From Thermaurantimonas sp046295455 (lineage in GTDB: Bacteria; Bacteroidota; Bacteroidia; Flavobacteriales; Schleiferiaceae): a stretch of DNA of 64,000 nt. The notes under the pieces are model-generated. The model searched no databases, was not told the origin of the DNA, and worked only from the letters and a program-made list of their open reading frames with translations. The translations under genes were made by a program, and so were the position numbers. This document shows, in pieces, positions 43,542 through 51,779 of the stretch (the stretch's first letter is position 1; the number at the start of each line of letters is the position of its first letter). The stretch spans positions 1-64,000 of the forward strand of contig JBKBNI010000012.1 in the NCBI GenBank assembly GCA_046295455.1, written 5' to 3'.

Positions 43542-44030
43542 GTGTTTCTGCGATATTTTCTGATTTCATTGTTTTTTGTACTATTTGGTACTGCAATGAT
43601 ATACCTGGCACCGCGATACATTAAGTCAGGTAATGCTGTAAAAACCGAAAAGGTACAAAAATCAGAGATGTCGGACTCATTAGACGCTGTGGTAGATAAG
43701 GCCTTGCTCGAACTCCAAAACCCACAGGGAAGCCCAATGGAAAGCATAATGGCTATCCGGCAAGTGCTTGAAATCGACCCCAATCATCTAAAAGCCAATT
43801 TCACTCTTGGAGCTCTTTCGTTTAGCACGGGTCAATACGAAAGGGCAATAGAGCGCATGAGTAAGGTTGTGGAAATAGCCCCTGAAACAGAAGAGGCATA
43901 TAAAATTCTGGTAGAATCCTACAATAATCTCGGTAGGGTAGACTCGGCTGAATCTACCGTGAGAGCTTATATGTCTCGGTTTCCTGAGGGTCAATTCATT
44001 CAGGAATTTCAAAAAATTATAAATAACTAA
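43542..44030 (+). CDS. Membrane-anchored tetratricopeptide-repeat protein
   Basis: 162 residues with a GTG start (43542). One N-terminal membrane helix (LRYFLISLFFVLFGTAMIYL) anchors it, then two to three TPR units (about 75-155: IDPNHLKANFTLGALSFSTG, APETEEAYKILVESYNNLGR). Predicted role: protein-protein contact at the inner membrane, partner unknown. In Bacteroidota such a TPR gene often sits between hup and the RNase G gene, as here. Starts 11 bp after hup. Confidence 0.85.
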   Translation: MFLRYFLISLFFVLFGTAMIYLAPRYIKSGNAVKTEKVQKSEMSDSLDAVVDKALLELQNPQGSPMESIMAIRQVLEIDPNHLKANFTLGALSFSTGQYERAIERMSKVVEIAPETEEAYKILVESYNNLGRVDSAESTVRAYMSRFPEGQFIQEFQKIINN

Positions 44031-44041
44031 TTTATTACATT

Positions 44042-44134
44042 ATGCCCTGCGGAAAAAAAAGAAAAAGACATAAAATGGCGACTCATAAGCGCAAAAAAAG
44101 GTTGAGAAAAAATCGCCATAAGAAGAAAAAATAA
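44042..44134 (+). CDS. 30-aa Lys/Arg-rich ribosomal-type mini-protein (AURKAIP1/COX24-like)
   Basis: ATG 44042 to TAA 44132 encodes MPCGKKRKRHKMATHKRKKR followed by LRKNRHKKKK: 30 residues, of which 20 are basic. This closely follows the AURKAIP1/COX24-like mini-proteins that Bacteroidota carry between a TPR gene and rng; mycobacterial bS22 and mitochondrial mS38 are the same type and bind 16S/12S rRNA in the small subunit. It is likely a ribosome component. It starts 11 bp after the TPR gene and precedes a terminator, so it ends that unit. Too short for most gene finders. Confidence 0.8.
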   Translation: MPCGKKRKRHKMATHKRKKRLRKNRHKKKK

Positions 44135-44164
44135 CAGCGCTTTCCGGCCAATTGCTTCTTTGAC

Positions 44165-44197
44165 TGTGCCTGATTGAATTCAGGCACATCTCTTTTT
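44165..44197 (+). terminator. Terminator between the mini-protein gene and rng
   Basis: Nine-base stem (44165-44173 with 44180-44188), six-base loop, then a T-rich tail. Expression of rng needs read-through or its own promoter. Confidence 0.85.
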
Positions 44198-44254
44198 TAT
44201 CAAATGCACTTCGCATTGGGAGAACAGAACTGCTAATTCTCAAAATATTTAAAA

Positions 44255-45808
44255 ATGAGTACAGAATTATACATCCACTCCCGTGCCGACGGAAGCCTGT
44301 CCATAGCTCTTGTGCGCGATGGAAAACTTATTGAGCTGCACAATGAGAAAGACGATTCAGAATTTAATGTTGGTGATATTTATTTGGGCAAGGTGATGCG
44401 CCTTGTGCCAGGATTAAACGCGGCTTTTGTAGAAGTTGGATACGAAAAAGATGCCTTTTTACATTACCACGACCTAGGCCCCCAGTTTCAGTCACTAAAT
44501 AAATTTCTGAAGCGTACGCTCACAGGCAGACAACTCTGGAATTTGGCCGACTTCGAACGGGAAGAAGACATCAACAAGGATGGAAATATTGAAGACGTCC
44601 TGAAACCTGGACAGCAAGTGCTCGTTCAGATCGCTAAAGAACCTATTTCGACAAAGGGGCCTCGGCTTAGCTCTGAAATATCAATAGCCGGCAGGTTTCT
44701 TGTACTGGTACCATTTACCGACAAGGTATCTGTATCACAAAAAATTCGTGACAAGGCAGAAAAACAGAGACTTGTCGAAGAAGCCTCCTCGATCAGGCCA
44801 ATGGGTTTTGGAATCATTGTACGTACGGTAGCAGAGGGTAAGACCAGGGAAGAATTGAGTGCAGACCTCGACAACCTGGTGCGTCGGTGGCGCCAGATGC
44901 ACAAGCGAATTCCGAGCGTGAAGCCTCCAGGAAGGGTTTTAAGGGAGCTAAACATTGTATCTTCAGTGCTTCGAGACGTGTTAAACGACTCATTCGAAAA
45001 TATCATAGTAGATGACGAAAACTTCTACAATGAAATCATCAATTACCTGCAAGACATCGAACCGGAAAAAAAGGAGATTGTAAAACTCTACAAAGGCAAG
45101 ATACCGTTGTTTGATCACTTCGGAATTGAGCGACAAATCAAAACGTCTTTTGGACGTTCCGTGCCTGCCGGAAAAGGTGCGTACCTCATCATAGAGCACA
45201 CGGAGGCTATGCACGTCATAGATGTAAACAGTGGCAATCGCACCAATAACGAGGAAGACCAGGAGGCAAATGCCTTGGCCGTAAATTTAGTAGCAGCAGA
45301 GGAGGTTGCCCGTCAGCTCAGACTCAGAGATATGGGAGGAATCATCGTGGTGGACTTCATTGATATGCATCGCAGCGAAAACAAAAAGGCCCTTTTTGAA
45401 AAATTAAAAGAAGAAATGGCTAAAGACAGGGCAAAGCACAAGATTCTCCCTCCAAGCAAATTTGGCCTAGTCGAGATTACCCGGCAAAGAGTACGTCCAG
45501 AACTCAATATTAATACTATGGAGGAAAATCCTGAAGCCTCCTCAGAAATAGAAGCTCCAATCGCCATTATTGACAAAATAGAAAAAAATCTTGAGGGTGT
45601 TGTATCTTCCAAAAATCTTAAAAAAGTCGAACTGCATGTACACCCCTTTGTAGCGGCTTACATCAATCATGGGATCTGGCCATGGACCAGGTTGTCTTAT
45701 CGATGGAAGAAAAACAATCAACTCAAATCCCTTAAGGTTATTCCCAGAGATAGCTACAAGTTTCTTGAGTTTCACTTCTATGACGATAGGGGTATTTTAG
45801 TCCAATAA
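44255..45808 (+). CDS. rng: Ribonuclease G/E family endoribonuclease
   Basis: 517 residues. N-terminal S1 domain (about 35-125; FNVGDIYLGKVMRLVPGLNA), then the RNase E/G core with catalytic-site DVNSGNRT and GGIIVVDFIDMHR (two Asp for Mg2+), and GLVEITRQRVRP. In E. coli enzymes, the next segment has a CPxC zinc link that joins subunits; here residues about 410-425 (NTMEENPEASSEIEAP) have no cysteine. The C-terminal RNase E arm is absent, so it fits RNase G. It matures 16S rRNA ends and cleaves mRNA. Confidence 0.93.
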   Translation: MSTELYIHSRADGSLSIALVRDGKLIELHNEKDDSEFNVGDIYLGKVMRLVPGLNAAFVEVGYEKDAFLHYHDLGPQFQSLNKFLKRTLTGRQLWNLADFEREEDINKDGNIEDVLKPGQQVLVQIAKEPISTKGPRLSSEISIAGRFLVLVPFTDKVSVSQKIRDKAEKQRLVEEASSIRPMGFGIIVRTVAEGKTREELSADLDNLVRRWRQMHKRIPSVKPPGRVLRELNIVSSVLRDVLNDSFENIIVDDENFYNEIINYLQDIEPEKKEIVKLYKGKIPLFDHFGIERQIKTSFGRSVPAGKGAYLIIEHTEAMHVIDVNSGNRTNNEEDQEANALAVNLVAAEEVARQLRLRDMGGIIVVDFIDMHRSENKKALFEKLKEEMAKDRAKHKILPPSKFGLVEITRQRVRPELNINTMEENPEASSEIEAPIAIIDKIEKNLEGVVSSKNLKKVELHVHPFVAAYINHGIWPWTRLSYRWKKNNQLKSLKVIPRDSYKFLEFHFYDDRGILVQ

Positions 45809-45816
45809 AATCCTTC

Positions 45817-45850
45817 AAGCCGGCAATAAAATATGTTCGCCGGCTTTTTT
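45817..45850 (+). terminator. Terminator after rng
   Basis: Eight-base stem (45817-45824 with 45839-45846) followed by six T, directly after the rng stop codon. Confidence 0.9.
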
Positions 45851-45882
45851 ATATTCGTTAACAAATAATTTTTAAAGTACCG

Positions 45883-46347
45883 ATGGAAAGCCATGAGCTA
45901 AAGTCTGTAAAAAAAGACGTGCTGAGATACTGCTCCTATCGGGAGCGAACTTCCGGAGAGGTACTGGAATATCTGAAAAAATTTCGTCTTAATCCTGTGG
46001 ATGAAGGAAAACTGATGTGTGAATTAATTGAAAATGACGTTATAAACGATTTTCGATTTGCAAAAATGTATGTTAGCGGAAAATTTAGGGTCAATGGGTG
46101 GGGGAGAGACAAAATTGCCTATCGTCTCAAGGCAATGGGCCTTTCGGATACCCTTATAAAACTGGCATTGGAAGAGATAGATGAGGAAGACTATACAAGT
46201 TTAGCTAAAAAGTTTATCGAAAAAAAACGCCTGGATCTCAGAAATAGTAAATCGAGCGCAGAAATCAATAAAAAAATATTCAATTACCTCAAATCAAAAG
46301 GATTTGAAAGCGATTTAATCTCTCATCTGTTGAAGGTGTCTGATTAG
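45883..46347 (+). CDS. recX: Regulatory protein RecX
   Basis: 154 residues. Three helical repeats typical of RecX: LRYCSYRERTSGEVLEYLKK, then INDFRFAKMYVSGKFRVNGW with GRDKIAYRLKAMG, and NKKIFNYLKSKGFESDLI. RecX limits RecA filament growth. recA is not adjacent. Single gene flanked by terminators. Confidence 0.9.
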   Translation: MESHELKSVKKDVLRYCSYRERTSGEVLEYLKKFRLNPVDEGKLMCELIENDVINDFRFAKMYVSGKFRVNGWGRDKIAYRLKAMGLSDTLIKLALEEIDEEDYTSLAKKFIEKKRLDLRNSKSSAEINKKIFNYLKSKGFESDLISHLLKVSD

Positions 46348-46364
46348 ATTATCCAAATAGTTTT

Positions 46365-46395
46365 AAAAAAACCACCTTGTGAAAAGGTGGTTTTT
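46365..46395. terminator. Bidirectional terminator between recX and glnN
   Basis: Nine-base stem (46370-46378 with 46384-46392) flanked by an A-run and a T-run, able to stop transcripts of both convergent genes. Confidence 0.88.
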
Positions 46396-46414
46396 GTATA
46401 GTGTATTAGCGTCT

Positions 46415-48607
46415 CTACTTTGAAAAAAGTAGTTCCCTATATTTTGGAAGTGGCCACAGCTGATCGTCTACCAATAGTTCGAGTTTGTCTACTTCGTAGC
46501 GTATTTTTTGGAAAAAGGGAAGGACTTTTTCGCAGTAAGCAAGGGCGCGCTCTTCTGAATCGTCTATTTTATTGCATTCTTTGCGGGTATTGATCATAGC
46601 TTCTTTCAGGGAGATGATCGTCGAGACCCTTCTGGATATTTCTTTGATCATGTCAAGTTGTTCTTTTGCAACTTCTTTAAATTCATCGGCCGGAAGTATA
46701 TCTTTCAAAGCACGCACATTTTCAATCAGTGTATTTTGATACTTGATGGCTACGGGCACAATGTGATTTCCGGCCATATCTCCGAGTACCCGGCTTTCGA
46801 TTTGAATTTTTTTGAAGTACATCTCCTGCATGATCTCATATCGGGCATGTACCTCCCGCTCATTCATAATATCCTGATTCTGGAAGAGATTTATGGACTT
46901 TTGATCGACGAAGGCCTTTAGCGCATGAGGGGTAGTTTTGACATTCTTGAGACCCCGGCGGGCAGCCTCTTCTACCCATTCCTGACTGTAGCCATCCCCT
47001 TCAAACAGAATGGATTTTGATGAAATGATGTAATTTTTAAGAATGTTGAAGATGGCATCATCTTTTTTCATGCCCCGCTCTATCAATGAATCTACCTCTT
47101 TTTTAAAGATGGTGAGTTGTTCGGCCATTATAGAGTTTAGCACGGTCATGGGACCGGCACAATTGGCAGAGGAGCCGACGGCTCGGAATTCGAACTTATT
47201 TCCGGTGAATGCAAATGGTGAAGTGCGGTTGCGGTCAGTATTGTCCAGTAATATTTCCGGGATACGACCTACCACATTTAGTTTAAGCTCTGTTTTTTGC
47301 TCAGGGCTTAGTTTTCCGTCTTCCACTTTCTCAAGTTCGTTGAGCACAGAAGTCAAAAATTCTCCGATGAATACGGAAATAATGGCCGGAGGAGCTTCAT
47401 TAGCACCAAGCCGATGGTCATTTTGGGCCGATGCAATCGAAGCCCGAAGCAGGTCGGCATAGTCATGCACAGCCTTTATGGTGTTGATAAAAAATGTCAG
47501 AAACATCAGGTTGCTCTTTGGCGTACGGCCTGGAGAGAGCAGATTTTTTCCGGTATTGGTGGCCATACTCCAATTGTTGTGCTTGCCGCTACCGTTGATG
47601 CCCGCAAAGGGTTTTTCGTGGAGTAAGACCCGAAAGTTATGACGTCTGGCCACTTTGTCCATCACATCCATGAGTAGAGTATTGTGATCTACGGCAATAT
47701 TAATCTCTTCGAAAATCGGTGCCAGCTCATATTGGCTTGGTGCTACCTCATTGTGGCGTGTTTTTACGGGGATGCCTAATTTGTAGCATTCAAATTCGAG
47801 TTCCTGCATAAACTTCATAACCCTCTCGGGTATGGAGCCGAAGTAGTGATCTTCCAGCTGCTGACCCTTAGCCGGCGCATGTCCAAGGAGGGTGCGACCT
47901 GTCATGGCCAGGTCGGGACGAGCATTAAAGAGTGCAGTATCTATCAGAAAATATTCCTGCTCCCAGCCAAGGGTGGGGAATACTTTGGTTACATTTTTAT
48001 CAAAATATTGACAGACAGCGGTAGCTGATTTATCCAGGGCATTCATGGCACGGAGCAGCGGGGTTTTGTAATCAAGGGCCTCGCCTGTGTAGGATACAAA
48101 TACTGTGGGTATACATAGAGTACTTCCCATGACAAAGGCGGGAGAGGTAGGGTCCCAGGCTGTATAACCCCTTGCTTCAAAGGTATTGCGGATTCCTCCT
48201 GAAGGGAAGGAGGAGGCATCAGGTTCTTGCTGAACCAACTGGCCTCCGTTAAATTTTTCAATGGCGCGGCCTTCGCCTGTCGGCTCAAAGAATGAGTCGT
48301 GCTTCTCCGCGGTGGCGCCTGTGAGAGGCTGAAACCAGTGCGTGTAGTGTGTCGCTCCAAGGCTGGTAGCCCAGGCTTTCATACCGGCAGCAATCTGATC
48401 GGCCTTTTCGCGGGTGATCTTACTTCCATTTACGATGGCGTCTCGTACGGCTTCATAAGCATTGGATGTCAAGAATTCTCGCATGGCCCGGTCATTAAAC
48501 ACATGGCTTCCGAATACATCACTGACCTTGTTGGTTGGAAGTGTGAAGTCCACGGGTTTTCTCTTAATGCTCTCAAATAGAGATGTAAATCTCAAGGATG
48601 TCATCAT
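46415..48607 (-). CDS. glnN: Glutamine synthetase type III
   Basis: ATP-dependent synthesis of glutamine from glutamate and ammonia. About 730 residues, twice the size of GSI, with the type III layout: N-terminal SLRFTSLFESIKRKPVDF, HYTHWFQPLTG, GWEQEYFLID, RHNEVAPSQYELAPIFEE and GSGKHNNWSMATNTGKNLLS. Start set at the tandem ATGs 48607/48604, since homologues begin near TSLRF; an upstream ATG at 48667 would add 20 poor residues. Main ammonia-assimilation enzyme in many Bacteroidota. An inverted repeat 77 bp upstream may bind a nitrogen regulator. Confidence 0.93.
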   Translation of the reverse strand: MMTSLRFTSLFESIKRKPVDFTLPTNKVSDVFGSHVFNDRAMREFLTSNAYEAVRDAIVNGSKITREKADQIAAGMKAWATSLGATHYTHWFQPLTGATAEKHDSFFEPTGEGRAIEKFNGGQLVQQEPDASSFPSGGIRNTFEARGYTAWDPTSPAFVMGSTLCIPTVFVSYTGEALDYKTPLLRAMNALDKSATAVCQYFDKNVTKVFPTLGWEQEYFLIDTALFNARPDLAMTGRTLLGHAPAKGQQLEDHYFGSIPERVMKFMQELEFECYKLGIPVKTRHNEVAPSQYELAPIFEEINIAVDHNTLLMDVMDKVARRHNFRVLLHEKPFAGINGSGKHNNWSMATNTGKNLLSPGRTPKSNLMFLTFFINTIKAVHDYADLLRASIASAQNDHRLGANEAPPAIISVFIGEFLTSVLNELEKVEDGKLSPEQKTELKLNVVGRIPEILLDNTDRNRTSPFAFTGNKFEFRAVGSSANCAGPMTVLNSIMAEQLTIFKKEVDSLIERGMKKDDAIFNILKNYIISSKSILFEGDGYSQEWVEEAARRGLKNVKTTPHALKAFVDQKSINLFQNQDIMNEREVHARYEIMQEMYFKKIQIESRVLGDMAGNHIVPVAIKYQNTLIENVRALKDILPADEFKEVAKEQLDMIKEISRRVSTIISLKEAMINTRKECNKIDDSEERALAYCEKVLPFFQKIRYEVDKLELLVDDQLWPLPKYRELLFSK

Positions 48608-48683
48608 ACGTGTTGAAATTTTGGTTGCAAAGCAACAACGCCCACAGAGTTGTTCCAAATATTTCATAAAAAATATCCATGTA

Positions 48684-48708
48684 TTGAATAAAAACAGGGG
48701 CTATTCAA
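48684..48708 (-). promoter_or_regulatory. Inverted repeat upstream of glnN
   Basis: TTGAATA (48684-48690) and its exact reverse complement TATTCAA (48702-48708), with an 11-base spacer, lie 77 bp before the glnN start. A dimeric regulator could bind; the protein is not known. Confidence 0.35.
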
Positions 48709-48876
48709 GGTGAAACAATAAAAAAATTTCAATTTAACCCTTTTTGTACAGGGGGTATTTAATAAAAATAAATATTTTTTAAATAAAACATTCCGCAAAA
48801 TATATTTTACATACTTTCATTAATAACTTATTTTGTGACCTGCTTTTAATTCTGTCATTCATTGATCCATTCAAAC

Positions 48877-50532
48877 ATGAGAAATCTGAATCCCACTACT
48901 ACCACTGCCTGGAAGCAGCTTGAATCCCACGCCCTGGAGGCCAAAAAATGGCACTTGACTACACTTTTTGAAAATGATCCCGTCAGATTTGAAAAACTCA
49001 GCATACGATGGAACGGTTGGCTGTTTGACTTTTCTAAAAACATCCTGAAAGAAGACACACTGAGTCTCCTCGAGAGACTTTTTGAAGAGTGCGGCTGGAA
49101 GGAGGCTATAAAAGCTCAATTTGACGGCGAACTCATTAACCGTACCGAAAAACGGGCAGTGTTTCACTCCGCCTTGCGAAATCATTGGGGCAACAGACCT
49201 TCTATAACGGGCGGAAAAGATGTACGACCAGATGTACAGGCGGTTTTGCAGCGAATGAAATCCTTTTCAGATTCAGTACGCAGCGGGCAGTGGAAGGGGT
49301 TCACCGGAAAACCTGTTACCGACGTGGTAAATATCGGTATCGGTGGTTCAGATCTCGGTCCGCTTATGGTCACCGAGGCACTGAAAGCCTATGGTCACGA
49401 GAAGATCAGATTTCATTTTGTCTCAAATGTAGATGGTGCTCATATCTGGGAAACGGTCAAAAAACTTAATGCAGAAACCACATTGTGGATCATTGCATCC
49501 AAGACATTTACTACTCAGGAGACCATGACCAATGCCAATACTGCCCGCGAATGGTTTTTCAGGCAGGGAGCAACGCTCCAGGACGTATCCAGGCATTTTG
49601 TGGCAGTATCTACCAATGCCCAAAGGGTGGCTGACTTTGGCATCAGCACCGAAAATATGTTTGAATTTTGGGATTGGGTAGGTGGCCGGTATTCCGTTTG
49701 GAGTGCCATCGGGCTACCTGTGATGCTAAGCGTAGGATACGATAAGTTTATGGAGTTCTTATATGGCGCATGGCTCATGGACGAGCATCTGATACACACA
49801 CCATTCCGAAAAAATATCCCGGCACTGATGGCAGCAGTAGGGGTATGGAATGTCAATTTCCTCGGTGCCGAATCCGAAGCAATACTCCCATATGACCAAT
49901 ATCTGAACCGATTTGCAGCTTACTTCCAGCAGGGCAATATGGAAAGCAATGGGAAGTCAGTGGATCGAAACGGGCAACGAGTGTCTTATCATACCGGTCC
50001 AATTATTTGGGGTGAACCCGGTACCAATGGTCAGCACGCTTTTTATCAACTTATCCACCAGGGCACCCGATTTATTCCTTGCGATTTCCTGGCTGGTGTT
50101 AATCCTGTCTCTCCATTTGAAGATCACCATCTGAAACTTTTATCCAATTTTTTTGCGCAGACCGAAGCTCTTATGAAGGGTAAATCCGCAGAAGAGGTGA
50201 TCAGTGAGTTGCAAAAAGCCGGAATGTCCGATCATGAAATTCAACAGATATTGCCATATAAAATTTTTGAAGGCAATAAGCCCACCACAAGCATCATGTA
50301 CCCAAAGCTTACACCTCAGGTTCTCGGATCACTCATTGCCATGTATGAGCATAAGATATTTTTACAGGGGGTGGTTTGGAATATTTATTCTTTTGATCAG
50401 TGGGGCGTTGAGTTAGGTAAGCAATTGGCAGGAAAAATCTTACCTGAATTAGTATCCGGTAAAATTACTCAGCGACATGACAGTTCCACCCACGGCCTGA
50501 TTTCATTTTATTTATCAGAACGAGAAAAATAA
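48877..50532 (+). CDS. pgi: Glucose-6-phosphate isomerase
   Basis: Interconverts glucose 6-phosphate and fructose 6-phosphate. 551 residues from ATG 48877 (a TTG at 48862 would add five). Phosphosugar-binding VVNIGIGGSDLGPLMVTEAL and ASKTFTTQETMTNANTAREW, FWDWVGGRYSVWSAIGLP, the active-site GEPGTNGQHAFYQLIHQG and the C-terminal signature IYSFDQWGVELGK are intact. Long form of the family, as in E. coli. Divergent from glnN. Confidence 0.96.
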   Translation: MRNLNPTTTTAWKQLESHALEAKKWHLTTLFENDPVRFEKLSIRWNGWLFDFSKNILKEDTLSLLERLFEECGWKEAIKAQFDGELINRTEKRAVFHSALRNHWGNRPSITGGKDVRPDVQAVLQRMKSFSDSVRSGQWKGFTGKPVTDVVNIGIGGSDLGPLMVTEALKAYGHEKIRFHFVSNVDGAHIWETVKKLNAETTLWIIASKTFTTQETMTNANTAREWFFRQGATLQDVSRHFVAVSTNAQRVADFGISTENMFEFWDWVGGRYSVWSAIGLPVMLSVGYDKFMEFLYGAWLMDEHLIHTPFRKNIPALMAAVGVWNVNFLGAESEAILPYDQYLNRFAAYFQQGNMESNGKSVDRNGQRVSYHTGPIIWGEPGTNGQHAFYQLIHQGTRFIPCDFLAGVNPVSPFEDHHLKLLSNFFAQTEALMKGKSAEEVISELQKAGMSDHEIQQILPYKIFEGNKPTTSIMYPKLTPQVLGSLIAMYEHKIFLQGVVWNIYSFDQWGVELGKQLAGKILPELVSGKITQRHDSSTHGLISFYLSEREK

Positions 50533-50565
50533 AATTTCATTTATAAAATCAGAATTGAATTTTTG

Positions 50566-50573
50566 TAGGTTTG
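50566..50573 (+). promoter_or_regulatory. -7 element before the OmpH-like gene
   Basis: TAGGTTTG matches TAnnTTTG and lies 32 bp before the ATG at 50605. Confidence 0.5.
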
Positions 50574-50604
50574 CGGACTTTAATTTTAATGATTTAAAAA
50601 ACGG

Positions 50605-51228
50605 ATGGACAATATTTTTAAAGGAATCAGCGTCATCGCTTTGGGCGGAGTGATTCTGCTTTTTGCACTTCGAAGCAACCATCGCTCCAGTAGCTCATCT
50701 GATTCGGAAGGCAGTACAGCTACGATCCTTAAAAGAGAAGCTGACAATGCTGCTTACAGCAGCCTAAAAGTCGCATACGTACGAATGGATTCTCTGGTTG
50801 CTAACTATGAGCATCACAAAGAGTTGAAAAGGCAACTTGAACAGAAATACAAGTCCATGGAAGCCGATATGGCTCGTCGAACACGCATTTTTGAAGAAAA
50901 TTACCGCGAGTTGGAAAAAGAAGCCAAAAATTTAAGTCCGAGAGAGTTGCAAGCGGCAGAAGCTGATCTGATGGCCAAACAGCAAGAGCTCATGCGCTAT
51001 CGCGACAGTCGCGCTCAGGAGCTGCTCGCCGAAGAAGCAAAACTCAATTCATTGATCAAAAAAGATCTGGATGATGTCGTAGATGAGCTGGCAAAGGAAT
51101 ACGGCCTCGACCTGGTCTTTACACATGATGCAGCCGGAACCATATTGTACGGCAAAACAGAATTTGATATCACCCAGGAGGTGGTAAAACGGCTTAATGA
51201 GCGCTATTTGTCGAATTCCAAAAAATAA
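50605..51228 (+). CDS. OmpH/Skp-family periplasmic chaperone
   Basis: 207 residues. An N-terminal hydrophobic anchor (FKGISVIALGGVILLFALRS) is followed by a Ser-rich linker and the Skp-like domain: strand SLKVAYVRMDSLVANYEHHK, then a long coiled coil (about 70-160, EQKYKSMEADMARRTRIFEE) and a closing strand near LDLVFTHDAAGTILYG. Skp-like proteins hold unfolded outer-membrane proteins in the periplasm; this one keeps its N-terminal helix and may stay membrane-bound. Single gene with its own -7 element. Confidence 0.88.
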   Translation: MDNIFKGISVIALGGVILLFALRSNHRSSSSSDSEGSTATILKREADNAAYSSLKVAYVRMDSLVANYEHHKELKRQLEQKYKSMEADMARRTRIFEENYRELEKEAKNLSPRELQAAEADLMAKQQELMRYRDSRAQELLAEEAKLNSLIKKDLDDVVDELAKEYGLDLVFTHDAAGTILYGKTEFDITQEVVKRLNERYLSNSKK

Positions 51229-51236
51229 CGATTTTG

Positions 51237-51244
51237 TATTTTTG
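51237..51244 (+). promoter_or_regulatory. -7 element before the small lipoprotein gene
   Basis: TATTTTTG matches TAnnTTTG, 22 bp before the GTG start at 51267. Confidence 0.45.
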
Positions 51245-51266
51245 AACTTCTCAATCAGAAGTAGAA

Positions 51267-51671
51267 GTGAAAAAAGCAATTTCCTTCATTGTACTTGCAT
51301 CCCTTCTGATCCTGGCTGCTTGCGAAAGCGATGACTTCAATGTCAATGACCCCAGGCTCAACTATGTTGGCACATGGGATGTAAATGAGAAAACAGGAGA
51401 TTTTGCGCCACAGAGCTATACCGTTTCGATTGACCTGGGGGACCTTGCTTCAAACATCGTAATCAGAGGACTCTATGCCCAAGGGCCGATGTTCTTGATT
51501 ACCGCAATCGTAAACGGGCGAAATCTCGAAATACCGGTACAAACCCGAACCGGACTCACCATTTCAGGCTCGGGAACTTCAAACCCGGATTTTAATTTGA
51601 TTAACCTTCAATTTAGTGTAAATGACGGGAGTACTGTCGATAATGTTTCGGCAGAGATGAAGAAACGCTGA
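51267..51671 (+). CDS. Small lipoprotein of unknown function
   Basis: 134 residues from GTG 51267, the only start that gives a proper lipoprotein signal: MKKAISFIVLASLLILAAC with C19 lipidated. The mature part is strand-rich (YVGTWDVNEKTGDFAPQSYT, then IVIRGLYAQGPMFLITAIVN and LTISGSGTSNPDFNLINLQF), similar in pattern to lipocalin-like surface lipoproteins of the phylum, but I cannot name the family. Followed by a terminator at 51699-51733. Confidence 0.75.
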   Translation: MKKAISFIVLASLLILAACESDDFNVNDPRLNYVGTWDVNEKTGDFAPQSYTVSIDLGDLASNIVIRGLYAQGPMFLITAIVNGRNLEIPVQTRTGLTISGSGTSNPDFNLINLQFSVNDGSTVDNVSAEMKKR

Positions 51672-51698
51672 AGCCCCAAGGTGCACCAAGGGGCAAAG

Positions 51699-51733
51699 GC
51701 CGGATATTCTGTCAAGGAATTTCCGGCTTTTTT
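51699..51733 (+). terminator. Terminator after the small lipoprotein gene
   Basis: GCCGGA (51699-51704) pairs with TCCGGC (51722-51727), extended by partial pairing inside, then six T. It lies 47 bp before the lysA start. Confidence 0.75.
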
Positions 51734-51779
51734 GTTGGAACCCAAAAATTGTAAACCAAATAAACAGGTAAATTTTGAT

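Noticed and set aside
51681..51779. N-terminal extension of LysA to GTG 51681
   Set aside because: Runs through a terminator hairpin; the ATG at 51780 matches homologue length.
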